Source of the DNA: GCA-2748575 sp965222725
Lineage (GTDB): Bacteria > Pseudomonadota > Gammaproteobacteria > Pseudomonadales > Ketobacteraceae
Reading direction: 5' to 3'
DNA: 64,000 nt
Assembly (NCBI GenBank): GCA_965222725.1
Contig: OZ244969.1
Coordinates: 3,348,001-3,412,000 of the forward strand
The translations under genes were made by a program, and so were the position numbers. Every line of letters begins with the position of its first letter. Position 1 is the first letter of the stretch. The notes below the pieces were generated by a model that saw only the letters and a program-made list of their open reading frames with translations, was not told the origin of the DNA and ran no database searches. Below are positions 24,811 through 33,816 of the stretch, one piece after another.

Positions 24811-25091
24811 GAAGTTACTCCGTCTTTTTTTATGATGGGACACACCAGATTCCTCTCTGTAGAATCCGTGACTCACCATCCCATAATGTGGGCTCCGGCT
24901 ACAGATAACATTGGCAGCGGTGAGCCCTGTTAACAGGCAAATGAGTCAATCGGAGTGGCGCCGGGCCCTGCATTCAGGCCCGGGTAACCGGTTTTTGACA
25001 AAAATACGGCGGGACTGGCCAGCCGGTTTGCCGCGGTGAAATGACACCGACCCTATGTTACATTAGCGCCCCCTGAATTGGAGGCAGATCA

Positions 25092-25586
25092 ATGGCGGAA
25101 AAGAATTTTCTTAATCGTGTGGTGTCACGTATCAATGCATTACCGGATTCCGTGGGCATCCCGGCGCTGAGCCTGACGTTGGGCCGCGCAGTAAAGTTTG
25201 CCGGTACTGCCGGCGTTCGGGTAGAAAAACTCACGGATTACGAGGCCGTGGTAACCCTTAAAAACCGCAAGAAAGTGCAGAATCATATTGGTTCCATCCA
25301 TGCCGCCGCCATGGCGCTGGTGGGTGAATCCGCCACCGGGTTCCTGGTGGGCATGAGTGTGCCGGATGACCGTATTCCCGTGATCAAAACCATGAAAATT
25401 GATTATGTTAAGCGCTGCACTGGTGATCTGAAAGCCGTCGCCAAACTGAGCGTGGAAGAAGTGCAACGGATTCTGCGGGAAGAGAAAGGCGAAGTGCGGG
25501 TGCCTGTTACTATTACCGATTCCAAAAATGTGGAGCCGGTTGAATGTGAATACATCTGGGCCTGGACGTCCAAAGTTCGCAAATAG
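25092..25586 (+). CDS. DUF4442 hotdog-fold protein
   Basis: A 164-residue protein with the PaaI/DUF4442 hotdog pattern: NHIGSIHAAAMALVGESATGFLVGMSVPD, IPVIKTMKIDYVKRCTGDLKAVA and a final strand CEYIWAWTSKV. Family members are acyl-CoA thioesterase relatives. Divergent from the acyl-CoA dehydrogenase pair, it fits a role in acyl-CoA turnover, but activity is unproven. Confidence 0.88.
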   Translation: MAEKNFLNRVVSRINALPDSVGIPALSLTLGRAVKFAGTAGVRVEKLTDYEAVVTLKNRKKVQNHIGSIHAAAMALVGESATGFLVGMSVPDDRIPVIKTMKIDYVKRCTGDLKAVAKLSVEEVQRILREEKGEVRVPVTITDSKNVEPVECEYIWAWTSKVRK

Positions 25587-25612
25587 CAGCTCCGTAAGCA
25601 ATCATCTCTGTT

Positions 25613-27574
25613 TTATCGCTCTCCCGAGGTGGCCGCACTGGCAAATACCCATTGATTGCGGCCACCTTTCTTCGCTTCATACAAAGCCCCGTCGGCGGTT
25701 GCCACCAGATTATGCAGATCGTTGCTGTCGTCGGCAATCAGGGTTTGCACACCGATACTGATGCTGATATGAAAGGGTTCCCCCTCCCAGATCAAATCCA
25801 TTTTGGCTGCCTTGCTCACCAGTTCGGTGGCAAGAAACTGCGCGCCGGAAGGCGGTGTGTTGGGCAGCAGAATGGCAAATTCCTCGCCACCGTAGCGGGT
25901 TACCAGATCCGCCGGTCGGCTGACGATTGTCGTCATCAGTTTTGCCAGTTCTATCAGCACATAGTCACCACACTGGTGGCCTTTGGTATCGTTGATACTT
26001 TTAAAGTGATCAATATCCACCATCAGTAACGACAGCGGATTCTGCTCCCGGCGGGAACGCAGCCATTCCTCTTCACCCCTGTTATCAAAGGTACGCCGGT
26101 TGAATACGCCGGTGAGGCCGTCTTTGGAGCTGAGCATTTCCAGTTCGCTATTGGCTTTTTCCAGGTCTTTCAGGGTGTCTTCCAGGCGGGAAGTGCGTTC
26201 CTGCACCAGTTTTTCCAGGTTTTCATTCAGTGATTGCTGTTGCAGCAGGGCCTGTTCCTTGGTTTGGCGGGCTTCTACTTCACGCTGCAGTGCCAGTTCC
26301 TGAGCCTTTATGCGTTCCTGCCGTTCCTGGCTGACCTGTTCTATCGCCACTTCCTTGGCACGGCGTTCTTCGTTGATACGGTAGGACAGGGCAAAGGAAA
26401 AAATCAGAATTTCAAAGGATGTGCCCAGTCTTAATCCGTAACTGGCCATAAACTCGTTGTAGATAATGCCGATTTTGGACAATGTCATAAACACAATACA
26501 GATGATTAACAACGTCCAGCCCGCCAGTATCATTTGTGCGGTACGCATGCCGGTGCGGGACAGGTATATGGCAATACCCAGCCCAAGCATGGCCGCAAAA
26601 GCAGCGTTACCGATGATTAAAAAGATGGAAAGCTGGTAAGGGAGCACAAAGGCCAGTAGCGCAAAGACGCCGTTAATAATCATAACCGCTTTAACACACA
26701 ACCATATGCGTGGTGTGTGCTGCGGCAGTTGTAAAAAGTCTTTAAAAAACGATGCAATGAAATGCAGGGTGATTACCAGAATCATGGGGATGGAATAATG
26801 GTGAGCTTCCGGCGCCCGCGGAAAAAAGTACTGAAATAAAAAGCCCTTCTGGCTCATAAAAAACAGCAGCATGCAGATAACGTACATAACGTAATACAGA
26901 TAACTGCGATCCCGTATGTTCAGGTACAGCACCAGATTGTAGGCCGCCATAATAATCAGCAGGCCATAAAAAATACCATCGATAACGGAGCGCTGATTAT
27001 CTTCTGCCGTGAATTCATTGTATTCAAACAGGCGTAACGGCAGCTCCATGGCTTCGGTATTTTTTACCCAGATATAAATCTCATAGTTTTGGTTGGGTTC
27101 CAGCCGCAAGGGGAACAGAAAGCTGGTGTGTTGCAGGGGGCGTTCGGAAAACACCAGGGTGTCGCCCACGTGCCATTGCCTGATCAGGGTACCGTTGCGA
27201 TACACAAACAGCTTCATGTTATCGATCAGGGCGTAGGCCTGTTCCAGCACCCAATGATCGTCGTCCAGTTCTTCGGTTGTTAAGGATGCACGTAGCCAGA
27301 ATGCCGTTTGCTGAAAGCCCAGGTTAACGGAGCTGTTTTCCACTTTCTGCCAGTTTATTGTTTCCCGGTCCTGCAGATCCTCGGGTTCCATTTCTTCGTT
27401 TTTGGCTTCGGTGTAAAAGAAATAGGGGCTCAGATTCAGTTCTTTGATGGTGGCAGAGACGACAGCGGTGTCATCGCCTGTGGTGGCATTGTCGGCACTA
27501 TGGGCAACGCCCGCCCACAGGCAGGAAATCAACAGAACAAAATGTAGGAAGATGGTGTGCTTGAATGCCGTCAC
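25613..27574 (-). CDS. 7TMR-DISM diguanylate cyclase
   Basis: A 653-residue membrane protein with a signal peptide and a periplasmic 7TMR-DISMED2-type sensor domain (about residues 40-185; SVNLGFQQTAFWLRASL is characteristic). Seven transmembrane helices follow (about 190-395), then a coiled coil (about 400-485), and a GGDEF domain with the active-site sequence GGEEF (562-566). The last enables cyclic-di-GMP synthesis. DGLTGVFNRRTFD and the DIDHFKSIND segment are intact. No RxxD product-inhibition site is evident just before GGEEF. Ligand unknown; such sensors may bind carbohydrates. Confidence 0.94.
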   Translation of the reverse strand: MTAFKHTIFLHFVLLISCLWAGVAHSADNATTGDDTAVVSATIKELNLSPYFFYTEAKNEEMEPEDLQDRETINWQKVENSSVNLGFQQTAFWLRASLTTEELDDDHWVLEQAYALIDNMKLFVYRNGTLIRQWHVGDTLVFSERPLQHTSFLFPLRLEPNQNYEIYIWVKNTEAMELPLRLFEYNEFTAEDNQRSVIDGIFYGLLIIMAAYNLVLYLNIRDRSYLYYVMYVICMLLFFMSQKGFLFQYFFPRAPEAHHYSIPMILVITLHFIASFFKDFLQLPQHTPRIWLCVKAVMIINGVFALLAFVLPYQLSIFLIIGNAAFAAMLGLGIAIYLSRTGMRTAQMILAGWTLLIICIVFMTLSKIGIIYNEFMASYGLRLGTSFEILIFSFALSYRINEERRAKEVAIEQVSQERQERIKAQELALQREVEARQTKEQALLQQQSLNENLEKLVQERTSRLEDTLKDLEKANSELEMLSSKDGLTGVFNRRTFDNRGEEEWLRSRREQNPLSLLMVDIDHFKSINDTKGHQCGDYVLIELAKLMTTIVSRPADLVTRYGGEEFAILLPNTPPSGAQFLATELVSKAAKMDLIWEGEPFHISISIGVQTLIADDSNDLHNLVATADGALYEAKKGGRNQWVFASAATSGER

Positions 27575-27889
27575 AATCGCGCAATGTCGCCTCTGGTGTC
27601 CGATCTATTCAGTATAGATAAGTTGCTGGTTTTAACAGGGTTTATGCCGAATGCAGAGTGGCTGTTGCGGCCTAATCTAAAGATTATCTGTGCGGGTGGG
27701 GCGTGGGGTTAAGAACCTGCAGCGTAAACGCTTAAACAAGCGTGTAAGTGGCTGTTTTTAATGTTAAAGCAGTGCTTGGAATCAGTCGGCACACATTGCC
27801 GGCTGCCACGCGGCTGATGAGTGCCGCGCGGCAGGCAAATTCCCATTGGTTGCGGGGTTGGCCTGTGAATCTGCGTTGGCGGTGCGGTT
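27575..27889. other. Intergenic region between the diguanylate cyclase and the dehalogenase-like gene
   Basis: 315 bases with no supported gene. A hairpin ACGCTT-AAAC-AAGCGT (27728-27743) lies about 150 bases beyond the dehalogenase stop, without a T-run on either strand. The short minus-strand frame through 27732-28106 is a shadow of the dehalogenase gene. Confidence 0.5.
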
Positions 27890-28786
27890 TCAGGGGGCCA
27901 TAGAAGCCAGCAGTTGATTTACTGCCTGGGCAAACTCGGTGCCGGAGTCTTCCTGCAAAAAGTGTCCGCCTTTCAGGGTGACATGAGGCATGCCTTTGGC
28001 GCCGGGAACCCGTTCCTGCATGTATTTGTCGCCACCGCGGGTAATGGGGTCGCCATTGCTGAAGGTGGTCAGGAAAGGTTTTTGCCACTGGTCCAGCACT
28101 TTCCATGCGGCCTTGTTGGCGTCGCAGGCTGGGTTGTCCGGGGATACCGGTACCAGTGCCGGAAATGCCCGGGCGCCGGCCTTGTATCTGGCGCTGGGGA
28201 AGGGGGCGTTATAGGCCTTGAGCTCATCCTTGCTCAGGGATTTGAAGCTGCCGAATTCGATGATTTTGCCAATGGGAAACCAGGGGCTGTTCAGGGCAAA
28301 GGTTTTCCAGATCTTGAATGCCTGCGATATTTTCTGTTCGCCGGTGGGCAGCATGCCGTTGCCCACCACAATGGCTTTAAAACGGGATTCATTTTCTGCC
28401 GCCAAGCGCAAGCCGATCAGGGAGCCCCAGTCCTGGCACACAAGGGTAATGTTGGTCAGGTCCAGTTGCTCGATAAAGGACGTCATCCAGTCCATGTGGG
28501 TCTGGTAGCTGTAGGCTTTGATTTCGGTGGGCTTGTCGGATTTGCCAAAGCCGATCAGGTCCGGCGCAATCACCCGGTGGCCGGCGGCGGCACAGATGGG
28601 AATCATATGCCGGTAAAGATAGGACCAGCTGGGTTCGCCGTGCAGCATTAATACTGGGTCGGCGGTTTTGGGGCCTTCATCCACGTAATGCAGGCGTAGT
28701 CCGTCCACCTCGACATAGTTGGGTTCAAAGGGGTAGTTGGGCAGGTTTTTAAAGCGTTCTTCCGGGGTTCTGACGTAATCGATCAT
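27890..28786 (-). CDS. Haloalkane dehalogenase-like alpha/beta hydrolase
   Basis: A 298-residue alpha/beta hydrolase with the features of haloalkane dehalogenase subfamily I. These are HGEPSWSYLYRHM (oxyanion region, E51), nucleophile D119 followed by halide-binding W120 (CQDWGS), and the C-terminal histidine H275 in GGHFLQED. The sequence RTPEERFKNLPNYPFEPNYVEVDGLRLHYVDEGP matches the DhlA/DhmA opening. It should replace a halide with hydroxyl on haloalkanes, though natural substrates of this group are often unclear. It is transcribed after a TetR-family gene on the same strand; a palindrome lies in the gap between them. Confidence 0.88.
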   Translation of the reverse strand: MIDYVRTPEERFKNLPNYPFEPNYVEVDGLRLHYVDEGPKTADPVLMLHGEPSWSYLYRHMIPICAAAGHRVIAPDLIGFGKSDKPTEIKAYSYQTHMDWMTSFIEQLDLTNITLVCQDWGSLIGLRLAAENESRFKAIVVGNGMLPTGEQKISQAFKIWKTFALNSPWFPIGKIIEFGSFKSLSKDELKAYNAPFPSARYKAGARAFPALVPVSPDNPACDANKAAWKVLDQWQKPFLTTFSNGDPITRGGDKYMQERVPGAKGMPHVTLKGGHFLQEDSGTEFAQAVNQLLASMAP

Positions 28787-28824
28787 GGGTAAAGGTTCCT
28801 TGTGTATCGTTAGTGTATGGCTTG

Positions 28825-28846
28825 TTTTATAACGGACGTTCTAAAA
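28825..28846. promoter_or_regulatory. Putative TetR-family operator upstream of the dehalogenase-like gene
   Basis: TTTTATAACG-GA-CGTTCTAAAA is a 10+10 inverted repeat with one mismatch, 38 bases before the dehalogenase start. The right half (CGTTCTAAAA) recurs at 29490-29499 just upstream of the TetR-type gene, as expected if the regulator controls both. Confidence 0.55.
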
Positions 28847-28860
28847 ATGGGCAAAAAAAT

Positions 28861-29448
28861 TTAAGCCAGCATGCGGGACAGGTGAAAATTCACAACGCTT
28901 TCCAGATCACTGTCTTTTGCCTGGTTGCGGGCGGCAATCAAAAGGCCGGGCATTAACAGGCTGATATGGCGTGCCGCCAGCTCTGTATCCAGATCAGGGT
29001 TAATCAGCTGCTGCTCTGCTGCCTGTGCCAGCAGCTGCGCCATGGCGGTTTCAATCCGCCGCATGCCCCGGTTAACGATCCGGCCGATGTCCGGATCGCT
29101 TTGCCCCAGCTCCGCTGCGGTATTCACCAGCAGGCAGGCCTGCTGTCGGTAGGGCTGGGGTACGCCTTTAAAGGTGGTTACCAGGAATTCGCGAAAACCT
29201 TCGATGGGGTTGGCCGGTTCGGTCAGGTATTTTTCAATGCGCCAGCCGATCACGGTATTGATATAAAAACTCAGGGTGCGTTCAAACAGGGCTTTTTTAC
29301 TGCCGAACTCATGGTAAATGCTGCCGGCGGTGAGGCCGCTGGCTTTTTCCAGGTGGCGCATGGAGGTGGCTTCATAACCCTGGCGCCAGAAAACTTCCAT
29401 CATTTGGGTAAGTACCTGGGTTTCGTTGAAGGATTTTGGTCTGGCCAT
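28861..29448 (-). CDS. TetR/AcrR-family transcriptional regulator
   Basis: A 195-residue regulator with an N-terminal helix-turn-helix (GYEATSMRHLEKASGLTAGSIYHEFGSKKALFERTL, residues about 24-58) of the YxxF-GSK type. A ligand-binding C-terminal part follows, with CLLVNTAAELG. It precedes the dehalogenase-like gene and probably represses it through the palindrome at 28825-28846. It also has a related half-site before its own start. Inducer unknown. Confidence 0.92.
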   Translation of the reverse strand: MARPKSFNETQVLTQMMEVFWRQGYEATSMRHLEKASGLTAGSIYHEFGSKKALFERTLSFYINTVIGWRIEKYLTEPANPIEGFREFLVTTFKGVPQPYRQQACLLVNTAAELGQSDPDIGRIVNRGMRRIETAMAQLLAQAAEQQLINPDLDTELAARHISLLMPGLLIAARNQAKDSDLESVVNFHLSRMLA

Positions 29449-29489
29449 GTCTTGCTCGGGTGTCCCGGGTTGTTCAGTATTAAAGTGAC

Positions 29490-29499
29490 CGTTCTAAAA
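29490..29499. promoter_or_regulatory. Half-site of the TetR-family operator before its own gene
   Basis: CGTTCTAAAA, identical to the right half of the palindrome at 28825-28846, lies about 40 bases upstream of the regulator's start. The left half is poorly conserved here. Confidence 0.4.
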
Positions 29500-29619
29500 T
29501 ACGCCTGTGGCCGGGCAAAAGCAATGGCGGCATTGAATTCTGCCAAAAGCAGGTTAGGCTAAAAGCAAGCTGGGTGTTCAAGCTAAGTAATCAAGATGCA
29601 TAAGCAAGGTGGATAAGTC

Positions 29620-30219
29620 ATGAAAAGGGATAAAAACAGAAAGAGCGTTAGGGTCACCGCCAAGCTGGCCGCCCTGCTGATGCTGCTTCTGGCGCTGCCC
29701 GGTTGTCAGGATCGGGTAAAACATATCAGCGAAACCGAGAATGGCCTGGAGGTGGGTGAATATCCGGTGGTGATTAAAACCATTCCCTCACTCCGTTACG
29801 CCTACCAGCCGGTGAACGTTAACAAGCGGGAGCTGGAGGAGAAAAGCCGGGAAGTGGCCGGCGCCTTGTTGCAATCCATAGGGCCTCAAAAAGGGGTGAA
29901 TATTATCGGCCCCTTAACCCACGTGATGGATAATCTGTCGGGAAATGCGACCGACGTGGTGAACATGCAGGTGGGATTCCCCCTGGATGGCGAGCCGCAG
30001 CCGTCAGAGGTTTATGGATTCCGGGAGCTGAACGAGTTTCATTGTCTGACCATACGGGTGCCGTTAACGGAAAAATTCACCCGGGCCTTGTGGTTCCAGA
30101 TGCACCGGGCGGCTCTTAAAAAAGGCCTGCAACCCAATGGTCAGGGCCGTACGGTAATTACCTTTAACGACACGGGCAGTAACTATGTAATGGAGTTGCA
30201 GTTGGGAGTAAGGTCGTAA
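29620..30219 (+). CDS. Hypothetical lipoprotein
   Basis: A 199-residue predicted lipoprotein: a basic N-terminus, a hydrophobic run and ALPGC (C about 29). The mature part (YPVVIKTIPSLRYAYQPVNV ... VVNMQVGFPL ... FHCLTIRVPLTEKFTRALWFQMHRAALKKGL) has the strand-helix rhythm of GyrI-like small-molecule-binding domains, but I cannot show homology. It stands alone and converges on the large lipoprotein hydrolase gene ten bases away. Confidence 0.7.
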   Translation: MKRDKNRKSVRVTAKLAALLMLLLALPGCQDRVKHISETENGLEVGEYPVVIKTIPSLRYAYQPVNVNKRELEEKSREVAGALLQSIGPQKGVNIIGPLTHVMDNLSGNATDVVNMQVGFPLDGEPQPSEVYGFRELNEFHCLTIRVPLTEKFTRALWFQMHRAALKKGLQPNGQGRTVITFNDTGSNYVMELQLGVRS

Positions 30220-30229
30220 GGCGTGCGGG

Positions 30230-32254
30230 TTAATAACAACTGCCATCCCACTGATGGCCGCTGACGATGACCGGGGCTTTATTGTCTTTCAGGTTTTCCA
30301 GAAAGCAGCCGTACTGGTGTTTGGTGCTTTCCAGCTGAAAAGTAACGTAGTGGCCGTCCAGCTCGGTGGCGTCGTCTTCCGCATGGCGCACTGCAATGGC
30401 GGTGCGACTGCCATGGCCGGCAACCCACTGATTATTGCTGACCGGTAACGCCAGCTGTTGCGCCCCACCAATGGCCATATGGTGAAACACGGTATCGGCA
30501 CTGCTTTCACCCACGTCTTCACCGCCAAGATCCACACCCAATGATGTCAGCAAGGGGCGCTGAATGTTTTCCGGCACCTGATGATCGTTGTGGCCTTCAA
30601 TTACCAGCACATGGGGCGGGGTTTTAGTGGGGTGACGCAGAATTTTATCGGTGTACAGAATGTTATTGGCACCGCCCACCAGCAGTTCTGCCAGCATGGG
30701 CACCGGGTGCCACAGGTCCATATGTTCGATGGGTGAGAGATTCAGGGCAAAGAGTTCGGCAAAAAACTGCAGGTGAATGGGATCGGTGGGGCCGAACGCA
30801 AATTCGATCCAGCTGCCGCCGGCGCCACTCAGTATGGAGCCCTGATAGGGTTCGGGATCGATGGCGGTTTGAATACCGGTCAGGTAGCTGCCAAGGGAGT
30901 GCCCCATAATCACCTGGCGGTTGGTGTCGAAATGAAAATTATCTGCTGTATCAGCACCCGGGCACAGGTGGGGCGGAATCCGTAAGGCATTCAGAAAACG
31001 CCGGAAATAAACCCGCTCCAGCACCATTTGCTGCATGTTGCCCAGCCAGGCCACCGGGTTCAGAAAGTTGTAGGCGATGTAGCCATCCAGCGTGCCCAGA
31101 ATCCCCAGATGATCAAAACTTAAATGGCCGCCCATACCCGAGCTGGCCCAGCCCCGCGCGGCAGCAATCCGGGATGGTCCGCCGCCGATATCCAGATTGC
31201 CGGCGGCGTCTTCCTGCCCCCGGGTAAATACCTGAATGGCATCACCGCCCGTGCCGTGGTTATACATCATCAGGGGGTATCCGCTTTCCGGCATGGGTTG
31301 CTTGGGAATGGTTACCACAAAAGGCGCTTCACGCTGATACTGGATATTGGGGGCACCGTTGGCCTGCCATTCAATATCACCACCGTACCGGGGATAAGCG
31401 TAAGGTGTGGTGCCTTTCTGAAAGCCCGGCACCTGCCACTGGCCCTGGATCACACAGTAGTCGTCAAATTCAGTGAGTAATTCCAGGTTTTGCGGCAACG
31501 GGGTGGGCCATTGTGAAATGGCATCGGCTGCTTTAAACAGGCCTTCGGTGGGGTCGCCGGTGGTCCATACGGTGGCGCCGATAATCTCGCTGCTGTCGAA
31601 ATCGCTGGCAAACAGCCAGTCCCTTAATGGGGCAAATACGTGCAGGGCCTTGTAGGTGACTTCGCCGCCGATGGTTTCCTGAGTTAGCAGTTTTTGCAGT
31701 ATCGGGTTCTGTTTCAGGCTGTAGTTATCTTTTACCGGAATCTTGTCGGTAACGATCAGGGCGTAGGTGTTTTTGGGTTTCAGATTGATCCCCAGGGTGG
31801 GCAGCACCTGCAGCAGGTGTTTGGGGCGGTAGCTGTCGTCCTGCCAGGTCATGGATATTTTCAGGGGAAAGCGCCGGCCATAGTCTTCGGACAGGGGATC
31901 GACATCCACCAGCTGAATAGGGGCGTCTTCGGCCAGGTAGGCGGTGTCCTGCCGGGGTAAGCGACTGACATCCAGCGGGCCGGTAAAAGGCAGGTATACC
32001 GGCATACTGGTGGTATAGCCCTTGATTCTGGCCTCGGTTTCTTCCACGTAAATCCGGGTAAGATGGTGATCGGTGCGGGGGAACAGGCTCATATCGATAT
32101 GGCCGTCGTTCTGAATGCGCAGGTCAGTAGGGAAACCGTTGGTGTAAAAATCCTGCGGGTTATTCAGGTCGATGCGCATTTCCACTGTTTGCTTGCAACC
32201 GGCAAGCAGCAGGATAAGCAGCATCATGATGTAGGGTTGTATCCTGAACCCCAT
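30230..32254 (-). CDS. Large lipoprotein with alpha/beta-hydrolase domain
   Basis: A 674-residue predicted lipoprotein (LLILLLAGC, C about 19). A beta-rich N-terminal half is followed by a hydrolase half. MYNHGTGGD resembles an oxyanion-hole loop, GHSLGSY near residue 452 is the nucleophile elbow, and HNDHQVP plus a later HAEDDATELDGHY could supply acid and histidine. Secreted lipases/esterases of the Pla-1/VolA type have a comparable layout, but the match is only by eye. The start at 32254 has an AGGAG ribosome site; the frame extends 15 codons upstream. Confidence 0.75.
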   Translation of the reverse strand: MGFRIQPYIMMLLILLLAGCKQTVEMRIDLNNPQDFYTNGFPTDLRIQNDGHIDMSLFPRTDHHLTRIYVEETEARIKGYTTSMPVYLPFTGPLDVSRLPRQDTAYLAEDAPIQLVDVDPLSEDYGRRFPLKISMTWQDDSYRPKHLLQVLPTLGINLKPKNTYALIVTDKIPVKDNYSLKQNPILQKLLTQETIGGEVTYKALHVFAPLRDWLFASDFDSSEIIGATVWTTGDPTEGLFKAADAISQWPTPLPQNLELLTEFDDYCVIQGQWQVPGFQKGTTPYAYPRYGGDIEWQANGAPNIQYQREAPFVVTIPKQPMPESGYPLMMYNHGTGGDAIQVFTRGQEDAAGNLDIGGGPSRIAAARGWASSGMGGHLSFDHLGILGTLDGYIAYNFLNPVAWLGNMQQMVLERVYFRRFLNALRIPPHLCPGADTADNFHFDTNRQVIMGHSLGSYLTGIQTAIDPEPYQGSILSGAGGSWIEFAFGPTDPIHLQFFAELFALNLSPIEHMDLWHPVPMLAELLVGGANNILYTDKILRHPTKTPPHVLVIEGHNDHQVPENIQRPLLTSLGVDLGGEDVGESSADTVFHHMAIGGAQQLALPVSNNQWVAGHGSRTAIAVRHAEDDATELDGHYVTFQLESTKHQYGCFLENLKDNKAPVIVSGHQWDGSCY

Positions 32255-32403
32255 GGGAAACTCCTGATTCACTCTTATTATTGTTATTATCCGGTGCATC
32301 TTTTGTTCTTCTGCCCGGACTATAACCAGTATCGGCGGGTGGTTGTATTAAGATTTTGTAAAAATATGACCGGGGCAGAAGAATTTAGTTCGATTGAAGC
32401 CAG

Positions 32404-32826
32404 TCAGGCTGCCAAAAGCTGTTTGCGCATGTTTTTGATGACGTTACGGGCAATATTTTTGGCTTTTTCGGCATAGGGGCCGGCAAAATTGCGGTCCACA
32501 TTCTCCAGAAAGTGGTTTAACCAGGTGGTGAAGTGCTCATCCCGGAAGGGGGCCTTGCGGTGCACATCCCGGTGCTTGGCCATGGTGTTGTTGCGGTAGC
32601 TTTTGTCCCCCAGCAGCATTTTTTGCCAGTACAGGCTGATGGTGGGCAGGTGGGCTTTCAGGTCCACGGCGGCCACCTCCAGAAACAGGGGGGCCATCAG
32701 GTCATCCGCCAGCAGGTCATCATAAAAGCCGTGCACCATGCGGGTAATCTGCACCGGGCAGTCCAGATCCGGTTTGGCTGGGTCCGGGTTGATTGAGCAA
32801 CTTTGTGGCGTGTTGGTGTCAGTCAT
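32404..32826 (-). CDS. Group III truncated haemoglobin
   Basis: A 140-residue globin of the trHbIII/P type: ITRMVHGFYDDLLADDLMAPLFLEVA, then LPTISLYWQKMLLGDKSYRNNTMAKHRDVHRKAPF. The last part (M-x-x-H-x-x-x-H-x-x-x-PF) is the group III signature around the proximal histidine. Such proteins bind haem and handle oxygen, NO or peroxide. It lies 21 bases downstream of the DMT transporter on the same strand and may share its transcript. Confidence 0.92.
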   Translation of the reverse strand: MTDTNTPQSCSINPDPAKPDLDCPVQITRMVHGFYDDLLADDLMAPLFLEVAAVDLKAHLPTISLYWQKMLLGDKSYRNNTMAKHRDVHRKAPFRDEHFTTWLNHFLENVDRNFAGPYAEKAKNIARNVIKNMRKQLLAA

Positions 32827-32847
32827 AAAAATCAGTTTAAGCGTGTT

Positions 32848-33696
32848 TCAGTTGGCCTTTCTCATGTTCAGGATACCGGCCACGATAATCAGTGAACAGC
32901 CCACCACGGTGGTCCATAGCAGGGCTTCCTGCCAGAAAATCCACCCCATAATGCTGGCATAAACCACCGATGAGTAGGTATAGGGCCCCACCTGACCGGG
33001 CTTGGCCACCAGATAGGCCTGGGTCATCAGCAATTGGCCACAGGTGCCCGCCAGGCCAATGGCCGCCAGCCACCACCAGGTAACGGCCTGTTCCGGTGGC
33101 TGCCAGTTCCAGAAAGCCGGCACGGCGGAAATCAACGTGGCCAGCAGGCCGAAATAAAACACAATCCGGTGGCTCGGTTCAGTGGCGGCCATGCGGCGGA
33201 TGCAGACCTTGGCAACGCTGGCCAGCACCGCAGCGCCCACACCCACCAAAGCCACGGGCTGAAAGCTTTCCGTGCCCGGCCGCAGTACAAACACCACTCC
33301 CACAAAGCCAATCATAATGGACCATATAGTCAGGTGGCTGATGCGCTCTTTAAGCCAGAAAAAGGCAATCAGGGGCAGAAAGAAAGGGGCAGACAGTTTG
33401 ACCAGCACCGCTTCGGCCAGGGGCATATGAGCGATCACGTAAAAATAACCGTACATGGCCGTAAGGCCCGAAACCGTGCGCAGCAGGTGTAACGGAAACT
33501 GGGTGGTGCGCAAATCGTTGGCGCCGTAGCGCACGAGAATCGGCAGCAGCGCAATCAGCCCGAACAGGTTGCGGGCAAACACCATGGTTTCATGGCTGAC
33601 CTGGCCTGACAGATGTTTGATAAGCGCGGCCATAACGGCAAGGCAAAGCTCGCCAAGCAGCAGCAATAGGGCGCCGCGCGCCAACTGATCGGGCAT
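32848..33696 (-). CDS. DMT/EamA-family transporter
   Basis: A 282-residue membrane protein with ten predicted transmembrane helices in two EamA repeats (each about 140 residues). The first repeat has HLLRTVSGLTAMYGYFYVIAHMPLAEAVLVKLSAPFF, and the second ends with YTYSSVVYASIMGWIFWQEAL. Members export metabolites such as amino acids. Substrate unknown. Confidence 0.9.
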   Translation of the reverse strand: MPDQLARGALLLLLGELCLAVMAALIKHLSGQVSHETMVFARNLFGLIALLPILVRYGANDLRTTQFPLHLLRTVSGLTAMYGYFYVIAHMPLAEAVLVKLSAPFFLPLIAFFWLKERISHLTIWSIMIGFVGVVFVLRPGTESFQPVALVGVGAAVLASVAKVCIRRMAATEPSHRIVFYFGLLATLISAVPAFWNWQPPEQAVTWWWLAAIGLAGTCGQLLMTQAYLVAKPGQVGPYTYSSVVYASIMGWIFWQEALLWTTVVGCSLIIVAGILNMRKAN

Positions 33697-33816
33697 AACG
33701 TATCGTTTATTGCAGGAGTGTTTGAGGGCGCGGAGTATAACAGAGTCAGGGGCGGGATTTTGGTTTTTATCAGGCGGCGGCGCTGATCCCGGCCAGATGC
33801 GCCACCGCCGGAAACG

